Translations under genes and position numbers: made by a program
Origin: Lentzea atacamensis
GTDB lineage: Bacteria; Actinomycetota; Actinomycetes; Mycobacteriales; Pseudonocardiaceae
Direction: 5' to 3'
Assembly (NCBI RefSeq): GCF_003269295.1
Contig: NZ_QLTT01000004.1
Location: forward strand, 434,001 to 498,000
DNA length: 64,000 bases
Notes under the pieces: model-generated
What the model saw: only the letters and a program-made list of their open reading frames with translations
Databases searched by the model: none
Told to the model about the DNA's origin: nothing
In this document: piece by piece, positions 16,455 through 25,263 of the stretch
Layout of the letters: each line of letters begins with the position of its first letter
Position numbering within the stretch: position 1 is the stretch's first letter

Positions 16455-17780
16455 ATGACCAGGGCTGTCGACCACGGCTCGGCCCAGGTGGTCGGGGACC
16501 GGCTCCATCGGGCGGCGCCGCCCAACGCCTGGCTCCATGTCAGCCGCGCTGCCGGCAACGCCGCGCTCGGGGCCGTCCACCAGGCTGCGGCCCCGCTGTC
16601 GGCGCAGCGGGCGCCCAAGCTCGACCCGGCGAAAGTGGCCACTGCGGCCCAGCAGGCGCACGCCTCGGCGGACGCGGCACAGGCGCTCAGCATGCTTCGC
16701 TGGTTGACGGGCCTGCCGTGGCCGATGGGCGCTTTGGTGCAACTTCAGCTGATGGCCGGCGTGCAGGTCGGGGTGGACAGTTCCGGCAATCCGGTGCAGG
16801 CCCACGTGTTTCCCGGCCAGATCACCGAGGTGGCGATGGTGGTGGCCGGTGTGCACGGCTCGGAGCAGTCCGGCGTGGAGGTGGCCGAGCGCCTGCTCAA
16901 GCAGCTCATGACCACCAAGCCCTACTTCACCGTGGTGATCGTGCCGAAGTTGTTCCCGGGCAACGTCGACAGCCGCGCTGCCTGGGAAGCGGACCTGGCC
17001 AGGAAACAGTCCGGCATTGCGGTGGGCAAGTACCAGCAGCTTCGCGACAAGGCAGGCGACATCGGCCGGTCCTCGGCCGGCCAGGAGGATCCCAATCGGC
17101 AGTTCCCCGATCTGGGCAAGGATCTGGACCTGGACCGACCGGTGGACGCGAAAGGCCGGCTGATCGAACCGTCGAACCTCGCCCTGTTGGGGCTGATCAA
17201 CGCGTTCAAGCCGTCCCGGCTGGTGTCCATCCACGCTGTCAAGAACTTCACCCAGGCCGGGATCTTCGCCGACCCGCACCCGTCGGTGCGCAACAGCCAA
17301 CTCGCGCAGGACTCCGACGCACTCGCCATCACCATGGCCAAGGAGGCGGAAAAACGCGGGGTCCACGTAGCCGGCAACAAGCGCGGCACGGCGTGGAGCA
17401 GCCTGTATCCCGGCCAAGACCCGAAGAAGTCCGCCGAGCAGATCAAGCGGGAGAACGCCAAGGGCCGGTCGCTCGGCCAGTGGGGCCCGTCCCAGGGCAT
17501 GACCGTGATCACCGTCGAGGTGGGTGAGCAGTACCGCTCCAACTCGGCAGTCAACGACCCCGACCGGGCGGCCGAACTCGAGGCCGAGGCCGGCGTGATC
17601 CGTGAGATCTTCCTCGGACCACCGCAGGCAACACCCACCCCCGCCCCGGCACCGACTCCCGCCGTTCCGGTGCAGCCCATGCTGGTGGCGGCGGCCGCGG
17701 CCGGCGTCGGCAACGTGGCCGCGACCGACCTCGCTCAGCGGTTCATGCACTACCGGCGGGGCATGGACGGCGGGCCTTGA
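16455..17780 (+). CDS. M14-type zinc carboxypeptidase-like protein with eCIS-type AGN motif
   Basis: The 441-residue protein has all key residues of an M14 metallopeptidase: HxxE zinc ligands (H134, E137 in AGVHGSEQSG), the NR pair (214-215 in DPNRQFP), the third ligand H260 in SIHAV, and the catalytic glutamate E355 in TVEVGEQ. M14 enzymes trim C-terminal residues or peptidoglycan peptides. The first 50 residues contain SRAAGNAALGAV, close to the (Q)R-x-AGN-x-A motif found near the N-terminus of proteins encoded with extracellular contractile injection systems. There is no signal peptide, and the C-terminus has a Pro/Thr-rich linker and a short Ala-rich tail. ATG 16455 follows TGGAGGA. No injection-system genes are in the window. 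Confidence 0.75.
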   Translation: MTRAVDHGSAQVVGDRLHRAAPPNAWLHVSRAAGNAALGAVHQAAAPLSAQRAPKLDPAKVATAAQQAHASADAAQALSMLRWLTGLPWPMGALVQLQLMAGVQVGVDSSGNPVQAHVFPGQITEVAMVVAGVHGSEQSGVEVAERLLKQLMTTKPYFTVVIVPKLFPGNVDSRAAWEADLARKQSGIAVGKYQQLRDKAGDIGRSSAGQEDPNRQFPDLGKDLDLDRPVDAKGRLIEPSNLALLGLINAFKPSRLVSIHAVKNFTQAGIFADPHPSVRNSQLAQDSDALAITMAKEAEKRGVHVAGNKRGTAWSSLYPGQDPKKSAEQIKRENAKGRSLGQWGPSQGMTVITVEVGEQYRSNSAVNDPDRAAELEAEAGVIREIFLGPPQATPTPAPAPTPAVPVQPMLVAAAAAGVGNVAATDLAQRFMHYRRGMDGGP

Positions 17781-18017
17781 GCGAGCCGGAGAGTGCAGGA
17801 GCCGGGCGTCTTGGCCAGCGGGGCCCTGACACGGTCGCCACACCCTTCCTCGGCGGCATCCTCCGACCTCGCCACTCGAGGATCATCCGAGCGAACCCGG
17901 ACCGCACACGCCGAACCTGCTCCGCACCCTCGACATGCATTCCGGGAGCGCCATCAGCGAACGTGCTTGACCGTGCTTCAAGTGCGTGAACTGCGCGGCA
18001 GATCTTCTTTCTGCAGG
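17781..18017. other. Non-coding stretch before tRNA-like sequence
   Basis: No gene with a recognisable family or ribosome binding site was seen on either strand. A frame on the plus strand stays open across this stretch and the tRNA-like element, which is typical of spurious reading through RNA-like DNA. Confidence 0.35.
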
Positions 18018-18081
18018 TCAGACGGTCATGAACCCGTATCTCGGGGGTCGCGGATCGCAGGTTCAAATCCTGTCGTCTCAG
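18018..18081 (+). tRNA. tRNA-like 3' segment, probably a degenerate tRNA-Pro type remnant
   Basis: A clear T-arm is present: GCAGG-TTCAAAT-CCTGT at about 18057-18073. It is followed by CGTCTCA, which pairs at six of seven positions with TCAGACG at 18018. CTCGGGGGTC upstream resembles the anticodon region of proline tRNAs. The total is about 64 bases, too short for a tRNA with a normal D-arm, so this looks like a decayed tRNA or an attachment-site remnant, not a working gene. A hairpin terminator follows within 15 bases. A covariance-model scan would decide. Confidence 0.35.
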
Positions 18082-18092
18082 CGGACTGAATC

Positions 18093-18130
18093 AGCCCGCT
18101 GACTCCAGGCGAAGCCCAGGCCAGCGGGCT
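18093..18130 (+). terminator. Hairpin terminator after the tRNA-like element
   Basis: AGCCCGCTG (18093-18101) pairs perfectly with CAGCGGGCT (18122-18130) across a 20-base loop and is followed by TGTTCG. It would end transcription of the tRNA-like element. The bases from 18131 to the SDR stop at 18291 hold no gene that I can support. Confidence 0.55.
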
Positions 18131-18290
18131 TGTTCGTGCGCTCTGAACGATCTTGGGTTGATCACCATTTTCATGATCAACAGGCGAATGAAGGAGTATG
18201 TAACGGCTTCGGTTGCGGCGGCTCGCCGAAGGTCTAGAACTTGGAGCGTTGGGTGCTTCGCGTCGAGTCGGACGAGATCGGCGTCCACGG

Positions 18291-19139
18291 TCACGGCGTC
18301 GGCCGACCGGCTGACTCGAGGTCGTCGCGGACGACGGACAGGGCGGCCTCGCGGTGGGCGTCGTGTTCGGCGAGGCGGGCGACGAGGGACGCCCGCACGT
18401 CCTGGTACGTGTCGAGGCCCAGTGGCAGCCGCAACGGGGTTGCGCCGCGGTCGACGAGGTCGATCATCGCGTCCGCGATCTTCTCCGGGTCGTTGACCAG
18501 AGGGAAGGTGCCGTCCGCGAGGGCCCGTCGGGTGTCGCCGGCCGGTCCCGCGTCGTACTCGGGCGTGATCGGCGCGGTGGCCAGCGAGTCACCGAACCCG
18601 GTCGGCGCCGCACCGGGTTCCACGATGGTCAGCCCGATGCCGAACGGCTCGATCTCGCGGGCGACGGTCTCACAGAAACCTTCGACGCCCCACTTCGACG
18701 CGTGGTAGTAGCTGAAGTTCGGGTACGTCGTCTGCCCGCCCGCGGTGGACACCTGCAGGATGCGGCCGTGTCCCTGCGCACGCAGGTGCGGCAGTGCGGC
18801 CCGGATCACGTGGATCGACCCCAGCAGGTTGGTGTCGATCACCTGCCGGATCTGCTCGTCGGTTGCCTCCTCGACCGCGGCGAAGACCCCGAACCCGGCG
18901 TTGTTCACGATCACGTCGATGGTGCCGAGGGCCGCGAAGGCCTCGTCCACGACGCGTCGGACCTGGCCGGTGTCGGTGACGTCGAGCCGTGTCGCCCAGA
19001 GCCGGTCGCTTCGCAGGTCGTCGAGCACTTCCGGCCGCCGCAGCGTCGCGGCGACCCTGTCACCCCGCGCGAGCGCCTTCTCGGTGAGCAGCCGGCCGAG
19101 ACCGGAGGAGGTGCCGGTGATGAACCACGTCGTCGTCAT
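18291..19139 (-). CDS. Short-chain dehydrogenase/reductase
   Basis: This 282-residue protein is a classical SDR using NAD(P)H on an alcohol or carbonyl substrate that cannot be named. It shows the cofactor motif TGTSSGLG (8-15), LDVTD, NNAG, the catalytic serine in VSTAGG and the YxxxK pair in YYHASKWG. Length and fold are complete. It appears monocistronic and divergent from nothing recognisable upstream. A regulator that commonly sits beside such genes is missing; only non-coding-looking sequence lies upstream. Confidence 0.85.
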   Translation of the reverse strand: MTTTWFITGTSSGLGRLLTEKALARGDRVAATLRRPEVLDDLRSDRLWATRLDVTDTGQVRRVVDEAFAALGTIDVIVNNAGFGVFAAVEEATDEQIRQVIDTNLLGSIHVIRAALPHLRAQGHGRILQVSTAGGQTTYPNFSYYHASKWGVEGFCETVAREIEPFGIGLTIVEPGAAPTGFGDSLATAPITPEYDAGPAGDTRRALADGTFPLVNDPEKIADAMIDLVDRGATPLRLPLGLDTYQDVRASLVARLAEHDAHREAALSVVRDDLESAGRPTP

Positions 19140-19486
19140 TCGCCTTCCTTTCTTGTGGGTCGCTTTCGACGGTACGAGCTAGAGCCGACTCGAAGTCAAA
19201 CAACTGCACCGGAATCCATGACAGCCGCCTCCGAAGACGACCCTCGCCATCGGAGAGGCGGCGAGTTGACCGGCCACTCCTCCGCAATGTCCCTTCTGGA
19301 CATTCGCGTGAAGCCGAGGTGACCCAGCAGATGGCCGAGTTGCAGGAGGCGCTGTACGCCGAGCGCCTGGCCGCCGGTTCCGCGGATGGGTTGTGGCGCA
19401 ACGGTCCTACGTGCCACGCTGCGAAGACGACTTTCGCGCGGCACAGGTGCCTCTGCTGCGACATCACCTCCCGGTCGAGGAGAGTG
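19140..19486. other. Gene-poor stretch with possible coding remnant
   Basis: These 347 bases contain no complete gene. A plus-strand frame from about 19319 gives TQQMAELQEALYAERLAAGS, which has a plausible helical composition, but it runs on antisense through the hydrolase gene and has no recognised family. It may be the tail of a lost regulator. Otherwise the stretch should hold the SDR promoter. Confidence 0.3.
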
Positions 19487-20755
19487 TCACTGCAGGTCCC
19501 GGAAGCTCGTGGTCCAGGCGGTGTTCCGGCCAGGAAGGCCGTCCGATCCCGGCTGCGTCGTGTAGGGGCAGAACAAGCTGTTGAGCAGCCAGGGAGTGGA
19601 GTTCGGCCCGAAGTTCGCCACCATGGCGGCGTCCTGGGACACGCCGTAGGTGGCCACGGCCAGCCGGCCGGTGGCCCGCAAGCGCTGGACCGCGTCGCGG
19701 AGGAAGTACCGGCGGTTGGCGAACCACGGGGACAGCGCCAGGAAGTCGTTCCACTTCTGCTGCGTGAACGGTCGCCGGATCGTGTCCGCGATCACCTCCC
19801 AGACCTGAGTGGTGGCCGGGATGCCGTACCTGGCCGCGAAAGCTCCGGATATCGGGTCGCTCAGGTGCGCTTTCCAGTGGTGTACCAGGGAGAACTCCAG
19901 GGCCAGGAAGGTCTGGTCGTCGCGCAGCCGGGGCAGGACGTAGTCCAGGAACGCCTGTGCCTCCTCGAGATTCGCCACGTGGGGGTGGATGTCCACCCCG
20001 TCGAGCGCGACCGTGTCGCGGGTGAAGGACATCCAGCGATTCGTCGCCGCAGTCCGCCAGGTGGGATCGTTCAGGCGGTTGAGTGCGCCCATGTAGAGCT
20101 TGGTTTTGTTGGACGCGCCGCCGTGCTGGCCGCGGTACGCGATGACGCGGCGCGCGATCGCCTCGTAGAAGACGTTGAGCGCCGGTGTGTCCCGGTCCTC
20201 CTGCCTGCACTCGATGAACGGCTCGTTGCCGACGACCAGGACGTCCACCTTGCCCATCACGGCGGGAAGCACCTTGTCCAGTCGTGTCAACGCGGTGGCC
20301 ATGGCCGCGCTGCCCGGTACCGGGATGGGTTGCTCGTGGTACGGGAACTTCAGCGACAGGACTGTGCCGTATCCCTGCTGGGCGGCAGAAAGCACGGTGC
20401 GCACCACGGGCTGGTCGGCGACCACTCCGTTGTCGGCATCCGGCACGGGGAAGAAGCCCCGCAGCCAGGTGGCCGACACGTCCCGCAGTTGGCCGAAGTC
20501 GGACCAGTCCTTGGCGCCGTTGAAATTCGCGCCGAGCACGTTCTTCGGCGGAGGTGCGATCACGCGGGCCGATCGGGCCTCCAGGTGAGAGGGCGCCGCG
20601 GAGGTGTCGGACGGTGCACCGACGTCCGCCGCGGCGGAGCCGGTGACGCTCCAGGCCGTGATCCCCAGCGCGCCCGCCAGCTCCATCGCTCGCCGTCGCG
20701 AGAGTCGCTGTCCGCTTCCACTCGCGGCACTCTCCGACGGGGTGGCGTCCTTCAT
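19487..20755 (-). CDS. Tat-exported clan GH-A type glycoside hydrolase
   Basis: The 422-residue protein begins with a twin-arginine signal (SRRRAMELAGALGITAWSV), so it is exported folded. The rest looks like a TIM-barrel glycosidase of clan GH-A: strand-ending LGANFNG, the acid/base motif VVGNEPF, DIHPH and a candidate nucleophile in FLALEFSLVHHW. The exact family was not recognised. ATG 20755 is preferred to the in-frame codon six residues upstream because GGAG of GGATCC/GGAGAG context sits just before it and the signal peptide length is then normal. It adjoins fragments of other carbohydrate-related genes (an alpha-L-fucosidase piece), hinting at a former sugar-degradation locus. Confidence 0.7.
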   Translation of the reverse strand: MKDATPSESAASGSGQRLSRRRAMELAGALGITAWSVTGSAAADVGAPSDTSAAPSHLEARSARVIAPPPKNVLGANFNGAKDWSDFGQLRDVSATWLRGFFPVPDADNGVVADQPVVRTVLSAAQQGYGTVLSLKFPYHEQPIPVPGSAAMATALTRLDKVLPAVMGKVDVLVVGNEPFIECRQEDRDTPALNVFYEAIARRVIAYRGQHGGASNKTKLYMGALNRLNDPTWRTAATNRWMSFTRDTVALDGVDIHPHVANLEEAQAFLDYVLPRLRDDQTFLALEFSLVHHWKAHLSDPISGAFAARYGIPATTQVWEVIADTIRRPFTQQKWNDFLALSPWFANRRYFLRDAVQRLRATGRLAVATYGVSQDAAMVANFGPNSTPWLLNSLFCPYTTQPGSDGLPGRNTAWTTSFRDLQ

Positions 20756-20952
20756 GGGATCCTCTCCGCACAACTACCGGGCGGGCACGGTACGAACTCA
20801 TGTTTCGCTCGAGGGTAGGGGGATGCGCCAATTGACCTCAAGACGAGAGACTCGTCGTCCGGCCCGGCCGCAAACCTTTTCGTCCATTGCGGACAGTCCT
20901 GGGCCAGGGCCGTTGTGAAGCGAACGACAAGGTCCTGAACTGACACGGGCAT

Positions 20953-21209
20953 GTGAGGTTGCAGCAGCTCGTCGAGAAGGCGCCGCATGAGGCCGGTGCG
21001 CAGGACAGCGGTGTCCCGGTGATGCTGGTCGGCCACAGCCAGATCGGCAATCATCGCCGCTCAGTCCGCCAACGACCTCGTCTCGGGCGTGTACGACGTG
21101 ACGTACGTGGTCACCGCCGGATCCCCGGTCGGCCGCATCGTCATCCCGGACAACGTGCAGATGCTGTCTCTGGAGACCAAGGGCGACATCGCCGTCGTGG
21201 TGTTGGGCG
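20953..21209 (+). pseudogene. Fragment of lipase-like alpha/beta hydrolase, frameshifted
   Basis: One frame reads GVPVMLVGHSQ, the nucleophile elbow of an alpha/beta hydrolase, up to 21042. From about 21044 a different frame continues IIAAQSANDL, then VTYVVTAGSPVGR and IPDNVQMLSLE, the expected following strands and helices. A one-base shift therefore splits the domain. The catalytic Asp and His regions are absent because homology stops near 21205, where an antisense fucosidase fragment begins. Both ends of the gene are missing. Confidence 0.6.
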
Positions 21210-21370
21210 GTGATCACCACGTACCGGGCGCCTGCGGCGCGGGCGTCGGCAGCCCGTTCGGCCGGGTCGCACAGATCGGGATCGAACCGGTCGAAGTACC
21301 GCTGATAGTCCACATCGGACAGATTTTCTGCGGTGCGCACCCACTCGCCGCGCCGCCGGCGGGCGAGGCT
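21188..21370 (-). pseudogene. Fragment of alpha-L-fucosidase (GH29-like)
   Basis: The minus strand encodes RGEWVRTAENLSDVDYQRYF followed by DRFDPDLCDPAE and ARYVVITAQHHDG, a short but characteristic N-terminal segment of GH29 alpha-L-fucosidases, which release fucose from glycans. Neither the nucleophile region nor the C-terminus exists; the reading stops matching at about 21190, exactly where the plus-strand hydrolase fragment ends. The two pieces meet tail to tail, so a rearrangement removed the rest of both. Confidence 0.65.
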
Positions 21371-21372
21371 TC

Positions 21373-21510
21373 ATGCTGCAGCATCTCGCGACACCGGACT
21401 CCCCTCCCAGCCCCGACGACCTCATCGAGGCACTGCGTGCCCTGCTCGCCGGCTACCTGCTGACCGAGGACGAGCGGCAGAACCTGCAGCAACGGCTGAG
21501 GGCTCACCCG
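21373..21510 (+). other. Possible small coding fragment
   Basis: From ATG 21373 about 46 residues look coding by composition (SPDDLIEALRALLAGYLLTE then DERQNLQQRLRAHPAG), but no family is recognised, no ribosome binding site is seen, and the frame then runs as a shadow into the protease gene. It may be another remnant. The bases 21511-21676 form the protease leader. Confidence 0.25.
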
Positions 21511-21676
21511 GCGGGACAAGGCTGCACACCTGCGCAGGTCCTTGTGCCCCGCTGCGTGTACCGCCCGTGTACCGCAGCGCCGGAAGCTCCTGCCTGTCGG
21601 GCACCAGCGGCGCCCCGGACGAGGGGTGGGGCGCCGCGAACGGTTCAGGTGCCTGTGGACAGGGGAGGAGACAACG

Positions 21677-22468
21677 ATGCGCAACAGACTTGCGGCCCTG
21701 GTGGTCGTGATCGGCGCAGTGGTGCCGATCGGGCTCAGTGTCGGGACGGCGGGGGCGGCGCCCGGCGAGTCGGAGTCGGAGCAGGTCACGGCTTCGGTGA
21801 TGTCGACTCAGCGGAACGCGGACGGGACGGTCACGCAGACGACGTACACGCCCGCCGAGGGCGTCCGTCCGGCCGACCTGGCGCGGAAGCTGACCGCGAA
21901 CGGCGTGCAGGGGGTCGCGCTGGTGAACGGGGCGGGTGACGTGTCCGCGCAGGTCGCGGCCTGCTCCTACGGAACGGCGCGCACGTGGCCGACCGGCACG
22001 ACGTGTTTCTCCCGGTGGTCCTACAACGGGTGGGCGCGGCCGCAGATGTACTTCCGCGACCGCTCCAACAGCCTGTGGCCGGTCGGGCGTGCGGTGACGA
22101 AGTGGAACGAGACGTCGGGCATCGACTCTCACTACCGCACGTTCAGCGCGGGCTGCCCCAGCAGCACGGTGCACTGCGTGATCGTCTACAACGCCGCGTA
22201 CGGCAAGACCGGCGAGTGGGACGGGGTGGTCGGCATGACGAAACGCACCCTGAACGCCGCGCAGACCTACACCACGGGCGCGTACATCGCGCTGAACGAG
22301 TCCTACGGCGGCACGGAAGCTCAGCGCTGGAACACGGCGTGCCACGAGATCGGGCACGTGCTCGGCCTTGACCACAACACGTCGACGGCCAGCTGCATGT
22401 ACTACTCGAGGACGTCGCAGCGGTATCCGAACGCCAACGACTTCACCCTGCTGGAGACCTACTACTGA
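21677..22468 (+). CDS. Secreted zinc metalloprotease of metzincin type
   Basis: The 263-residue protein has a Sec signal peptide (LAALVVVIGAVVPIGLSV, cleavage near AGAAPG) and a catalytic domain with HEIGHVLGLDH at about 223-233, the metzincin HExxHxxGxxH zinc site, followed by SCMYYSRTSQRYPNANDF with the Met-turn methionine. It hydrolyses proteins outside the cell. Paired cysteines (for example CSYG, TTCF, AGCPS, HCVI) suggest disulphides. ATG 21677 follows GGGGAGGAG. It ends seven bases inside the convergent SARP gene, and a strong hairpin lies just downstream. Confidence 0.85.
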   Translation: MRNRLAALVVVIGAVVPIGLSVGTAGAAPGESESEQVTASVMSTQRNADGTVTQTTYTPAEGVRPADLARKLTANGVQGVALVNGAGDVSAQVAACSYGTARTWPTGTTCFSRWSYNGWARPQMYFRDRSNSLWPVGRAVTKWNETSGIDSHYRTFSAGCPSSTVHCVIVYNAAYGKTGEWDGVVGMTKRTLNAAQTYTTGAYIALNESYGGTEAQRWNTACHEIGHVLGLDHNTSTASCMYYSRTSQRYPNANDFTLLETYY

Positions 22469-25263
22469 GCCGGCGAACGGATGCCCTCGACGCCCAGCGC
22501 GTCGAGGGCATCCAGCCGTTGGCGCACCTCGTCGGCCTCCTGCTCGCGGTCCTGCGACCGGTACAGCTCCCACGCCGTGGACCACACCGCGCGAGCGCGG
22601 TCGAGGTGGCCGAGCGCGGTGAGCGGGTGACCGAGGTTGTTCAGGGTGTTGGCCTCCTCGTACGTGTTGGCGATGTCGCGCAGCACGGACAGGGCCTGCT
22701 CGTAGTGCTGGACGGCGTCGGCGTACCGCCCGCTGTGGTGGTCGATGAACCCCAGGCTGTCCAGGGTGTCGGCCTCACCGGTACGACTGCCGTTGTGACG
22801 GAACCGTTCGAGCGCGGCGGAGCAGTGCTCGCGCGCCCGGTCGTAGTTGCCGAGCAGTGCCGAACACCACCCGACCGCGTTGAGTGCGAGCGCCTCGCCG
22901 ACCGCGTGGCCGGCCCTCCGATACGCGGCCAGAGCCTCCACCGCGTGGTCATGTGCCCGCTGATGGTCGCCCCACTGCTCCCACGACCACGCCAGCGTCC
23001 GATGGGTGTGGGCGGCCTCGGCGTGGTCGCCGAGCCGTACCGCCAGGTCCAGGGCACGGTGCAGGTGCTCGACCGCCTCGTCGCGCTGCCCCAGGTCGCA
23101 GTGCGCGTCGCCGACGAGCCGGTTCGCGAGAAGCTGTGCCGCGGGGTCGTTCAGGTGTCCGGTGGCGGCCAGGCCCGCGCGGCACGCGGTGAGCTGGTCG
23201 TGCCGGTGCCCGCGCCGGTTGTGGTAGGTGAACAGCGACCAGGCGAACAGCCACGCGGTCCGGTGATCGTGCTCGTCGGCGGCGACCCGCTGGGCGGCGA
23301 GCAGGCACTCGTGTTCCTCGTCCAGCCAGCTCAGGGCGGCCGTGAGGTCGGGCAGTGGTGCCACGGCGGCGCCCGGTGCGGCGGGAGCCAGCGGGACGGC
23401 CGGGCGATGCGGGTCCAGCAGCGCGACGGTGGCGTACGTGGTGTGCAGGTAGTGGTCCACGACCCGGCGATGCGCCTCCGCCGCTTCCCGCGAACCGCGC
23501 GCGGTGTCGGCGGCGTAGCGGCGGATCAGGTCGTGCATGCGGTAGCGGCCGCCGGCCTCGCGGCTGATCAGCGAGGCGTCCTCGAGGGCGTCCAGCACCT
23601 GCTCGGTCCGGGTCCGGGACAGACCGGTGAGCGCGACCGCCGCGCCCGGTCCGATGTCCGGCCCCGGCGCCTGGCCGAGCAGTCCGAACACCGTGGCCTG
23701 CTCGGCGGTGAGCGCCCGGTACGACCACGAGAGCACGGCGGGCAGGCTGGCCGCCGGGTCACCCTCGTCCAGCGCGTCGAGCCCGCTGTCGCGCACCTCG
23801 GCGGCGATGGCGGCGAGCGGTGTCCCAGGCTCGAGACGGGCACGGGCGGCAATGATGCTCAACGCCAGGGGATACCCGCCGCACAGCCGCACGAGGTCCT
23901 CGATGGCGGCTTCCTCCGCCGCGACCCGCTCCGCTCCGAGCCTGCCGGTGAGCAGGGCACGGGCTTCGGCGTGGCTCAGCGGGTCCAGAGCGAGGTGCTG
24001 CGCGCCGTGCCCCGTGATCAGGCCGGGCATCCGGTCGCGGCTGGTGACGAGCACGGTGCACGCGTCACCGCCCGGCAGCAGCGGCACGACCTGCGCGGTG
24101 TCGGCGGCGTTGTCGAGCACCACCAGCAGCCGCTTGTGCGCCACCAGGCTGCGGAACAGCGCGGCCTGCGCGTGCGGTTCGACCGGAACGCGGCCGGCTT
24201 CGACCCCGAGCGCGTCGAGGAACCCCCGCACGGCCACGGCCGGGTCCATCGGCGGACCGTCCGGGCTGAACCCGCGCAGGTCGACGAACAGCTGGCCGTC
24301 CGGGAAGCGATCCAGGTTGCGGTACGCCCAGCGCAGGGCGAGCCACGTCTTGCCCATACCGCCCGCGCCGCGGATGGCCGAGATCACCACCGTGCCACCG
24401 GCTCGCGCGCTGGACTCGACCGCGGCGGTCAGCACGTCCAGCTCCCGTTCCCGGCCCGCGAACACGTCGGGCGCGGCAGGGAGCTGTGCGACGCCCGGCC
24501 GGGACGGCGTCCGCGTCAGGTCCAGGCCGGGGTCGTGGGTGAGGATCGCGGACTGGAGGCGCCGCAGTTCGGCGCCCGGCCGCAAGCCCAGTTCCCGGTC
24601 GAGCACCCGCCGCGCGTCGTCGTAGATCTCCAGCGCCTCGGCCGACCGCCCCGTCTGGTGCAGGGCCGTCATCAGCAGACCGCGCGGGTGCTCCATGAAC
24701 GGGTTCTCCGCCACGACCCGCCGCAGGACGGCCACGGCCTCGTCGTGACGCCGCAAGGACATCAGCGCCTGCGCCAGGTGCTCGTGCGCCGCGAGCCGAT
24801 GGTCGCCCAGCCGCGATCGGGCCGCCTCGGCCTCCGCGCCGGTCAGCTCCGCGAACGGCTCACCGCGCCACAGGTCCAGTGCACCGCGCAACACGTCCAC
24901 CGCGTCCCGCATGCGCCCTTCGTTCCAGGCAGCACGCCCCTGCGCGACCCCGTCCTCGAACAGCAGCACGTCGAACTCGTTCCGCGTCACGCCGAGCCGG
25001 TAGCCGTTGGCGCCGTTGACGATCCGCGCCGCGCCACCCGCCGCGAGCCGGCGCAGGTTCGAGACGTAGGTCTTGACGTTGGCAGCGCTGGAACGTGGTG
25101 GTACGCCACCCCACAGCACGTCGGCGATCCGGTCGGTCCGCACCCACTCGTTGGCGTGCAACAGGAGCAGGGCCAAAACCAGCCGCCGTTTTCGCGACGG
25201 CAACTCGACCCGCTCCCCGTCGTCCCGCACCAGGCCGACGGCGCCCAACGCCTCGAACCGCAC
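22462..25263 (-). CDS. SARP/AfsR-type regulator with NB-ARC ATPase and TPR domains
   Basis: The 933-residue regulator has the full AfsR-like layout: an OmpR-type winged helix (1-95, with RKRRLVLALLLLHANEWV), a BTAD helical domain (to about 245), an NB-ARC ATPase with the P-loop GAGGMGKTWLAL and LLVVLDNAAD, and C-terminal tetratricopeptide repeats from about 640. Such proteins activate secondary-metabolite or morphology genes after nucleotide- and partner-dependent switching. The GTG start lies at the beginning of the winged helix. It stands alone and convergent with the protease, so its targets cannot be read from position; the P450/KAS III cluster 17 kb away is one possibility. Confidence 0.9.
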   Translation of the reverse strand: MRFEALGAVGLVRDDGERVELPSRKRRLVLALLLLHANEWVRTDRIADVLWGGVPPRSSAANVKTYVSNLRRLAAGGAARIVNGANGYRLGVTRNEFDVLLFEDGVAQGRAAWNEGRMRDAVDVLRGALDLWRGEPFAELTGAEAEAARSRLGDHRLAAHEHLAQALMSLRRHDEAVAVLRRVVAENPFMEHPRGLLMTALHQTGRSAEALEIYDDARRVLDRELGLRPGAELRRLQSAILTHDPGLDLTRTPSRPGVAQLPAAPDVFAGRERELDVLTAAVESSARAGGTVVISAIRGAGGMGKTWLALRWAYRNLDRFPDGQLFVDLRGFSPDGPPMDPAVAVRGFLDALGVEAGRVPVEPHAQAALFRSLVAHKRLLVVLDNAADTAQVVPLLPGGDACTVLVTSRDRMPGLITGHGAQHLALDPLSHAEARALLTGRLGAERVAAEEAAIEDLVRLCGGYPLALSIIAARARLEPGTPLAAIAAEVRDSGLDALDEGDPAASLPAVLSWSYRALTAEQATVFGLLGQAPGPDIGPGAAVALTGLSRTRTEQVLDALEDASLISREAGGRYRMHDLIRRYAADTARGSREAAEAHRRVVDHYLHTTYATVALLDPHRPAVPLAPAAPGAAVAPLPDLTAALSWLDEEHECLLAAQRVAADEHDHRTAWLFAWSLFTYHNRRGHRHDQLTACRAGLAATGHLNDPAAQLLANRLVGDAHCDLGQRDEAVEHLHRALDLAVRLGDHAEAAHTHRTLAWSWEQWGDHQRAHDHAVEALAAYRRAGHAVGEALALNAVGWCSALLGNYDRAREHCSAALERFRHNGSRTGEADTLDSLGFIDHHSGRYADAVQHYEQALSVLRDIANTYEEANTLNNLGHPLTALGHLDRARAVWSTAWELYRSQDREQEADEVRQRLDALDALGVEGIRSPAQ
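22479..22513 (+). terminator. Perfect 14-bp hairpin inside the 3' end of the SARP gene
   Basis: GGATGCCCTCGACG (22479-22492) pairs perfectly with CGTCGAGGGCATCC (22500-22513) over a seven-base loop. It lies ten bases after the protease stop and within the last codons of the convergent SARP gene, so it can serve as the protease terminator while being coding on the other strand. No T run follows. Confidence 0.6.

Noticed and set aside
17793..18089. 98-residue open frame ending in RIAGSNPVVSAD
   Set aside because: It reads through the tRNA-like element, a common source of spurious proteins.
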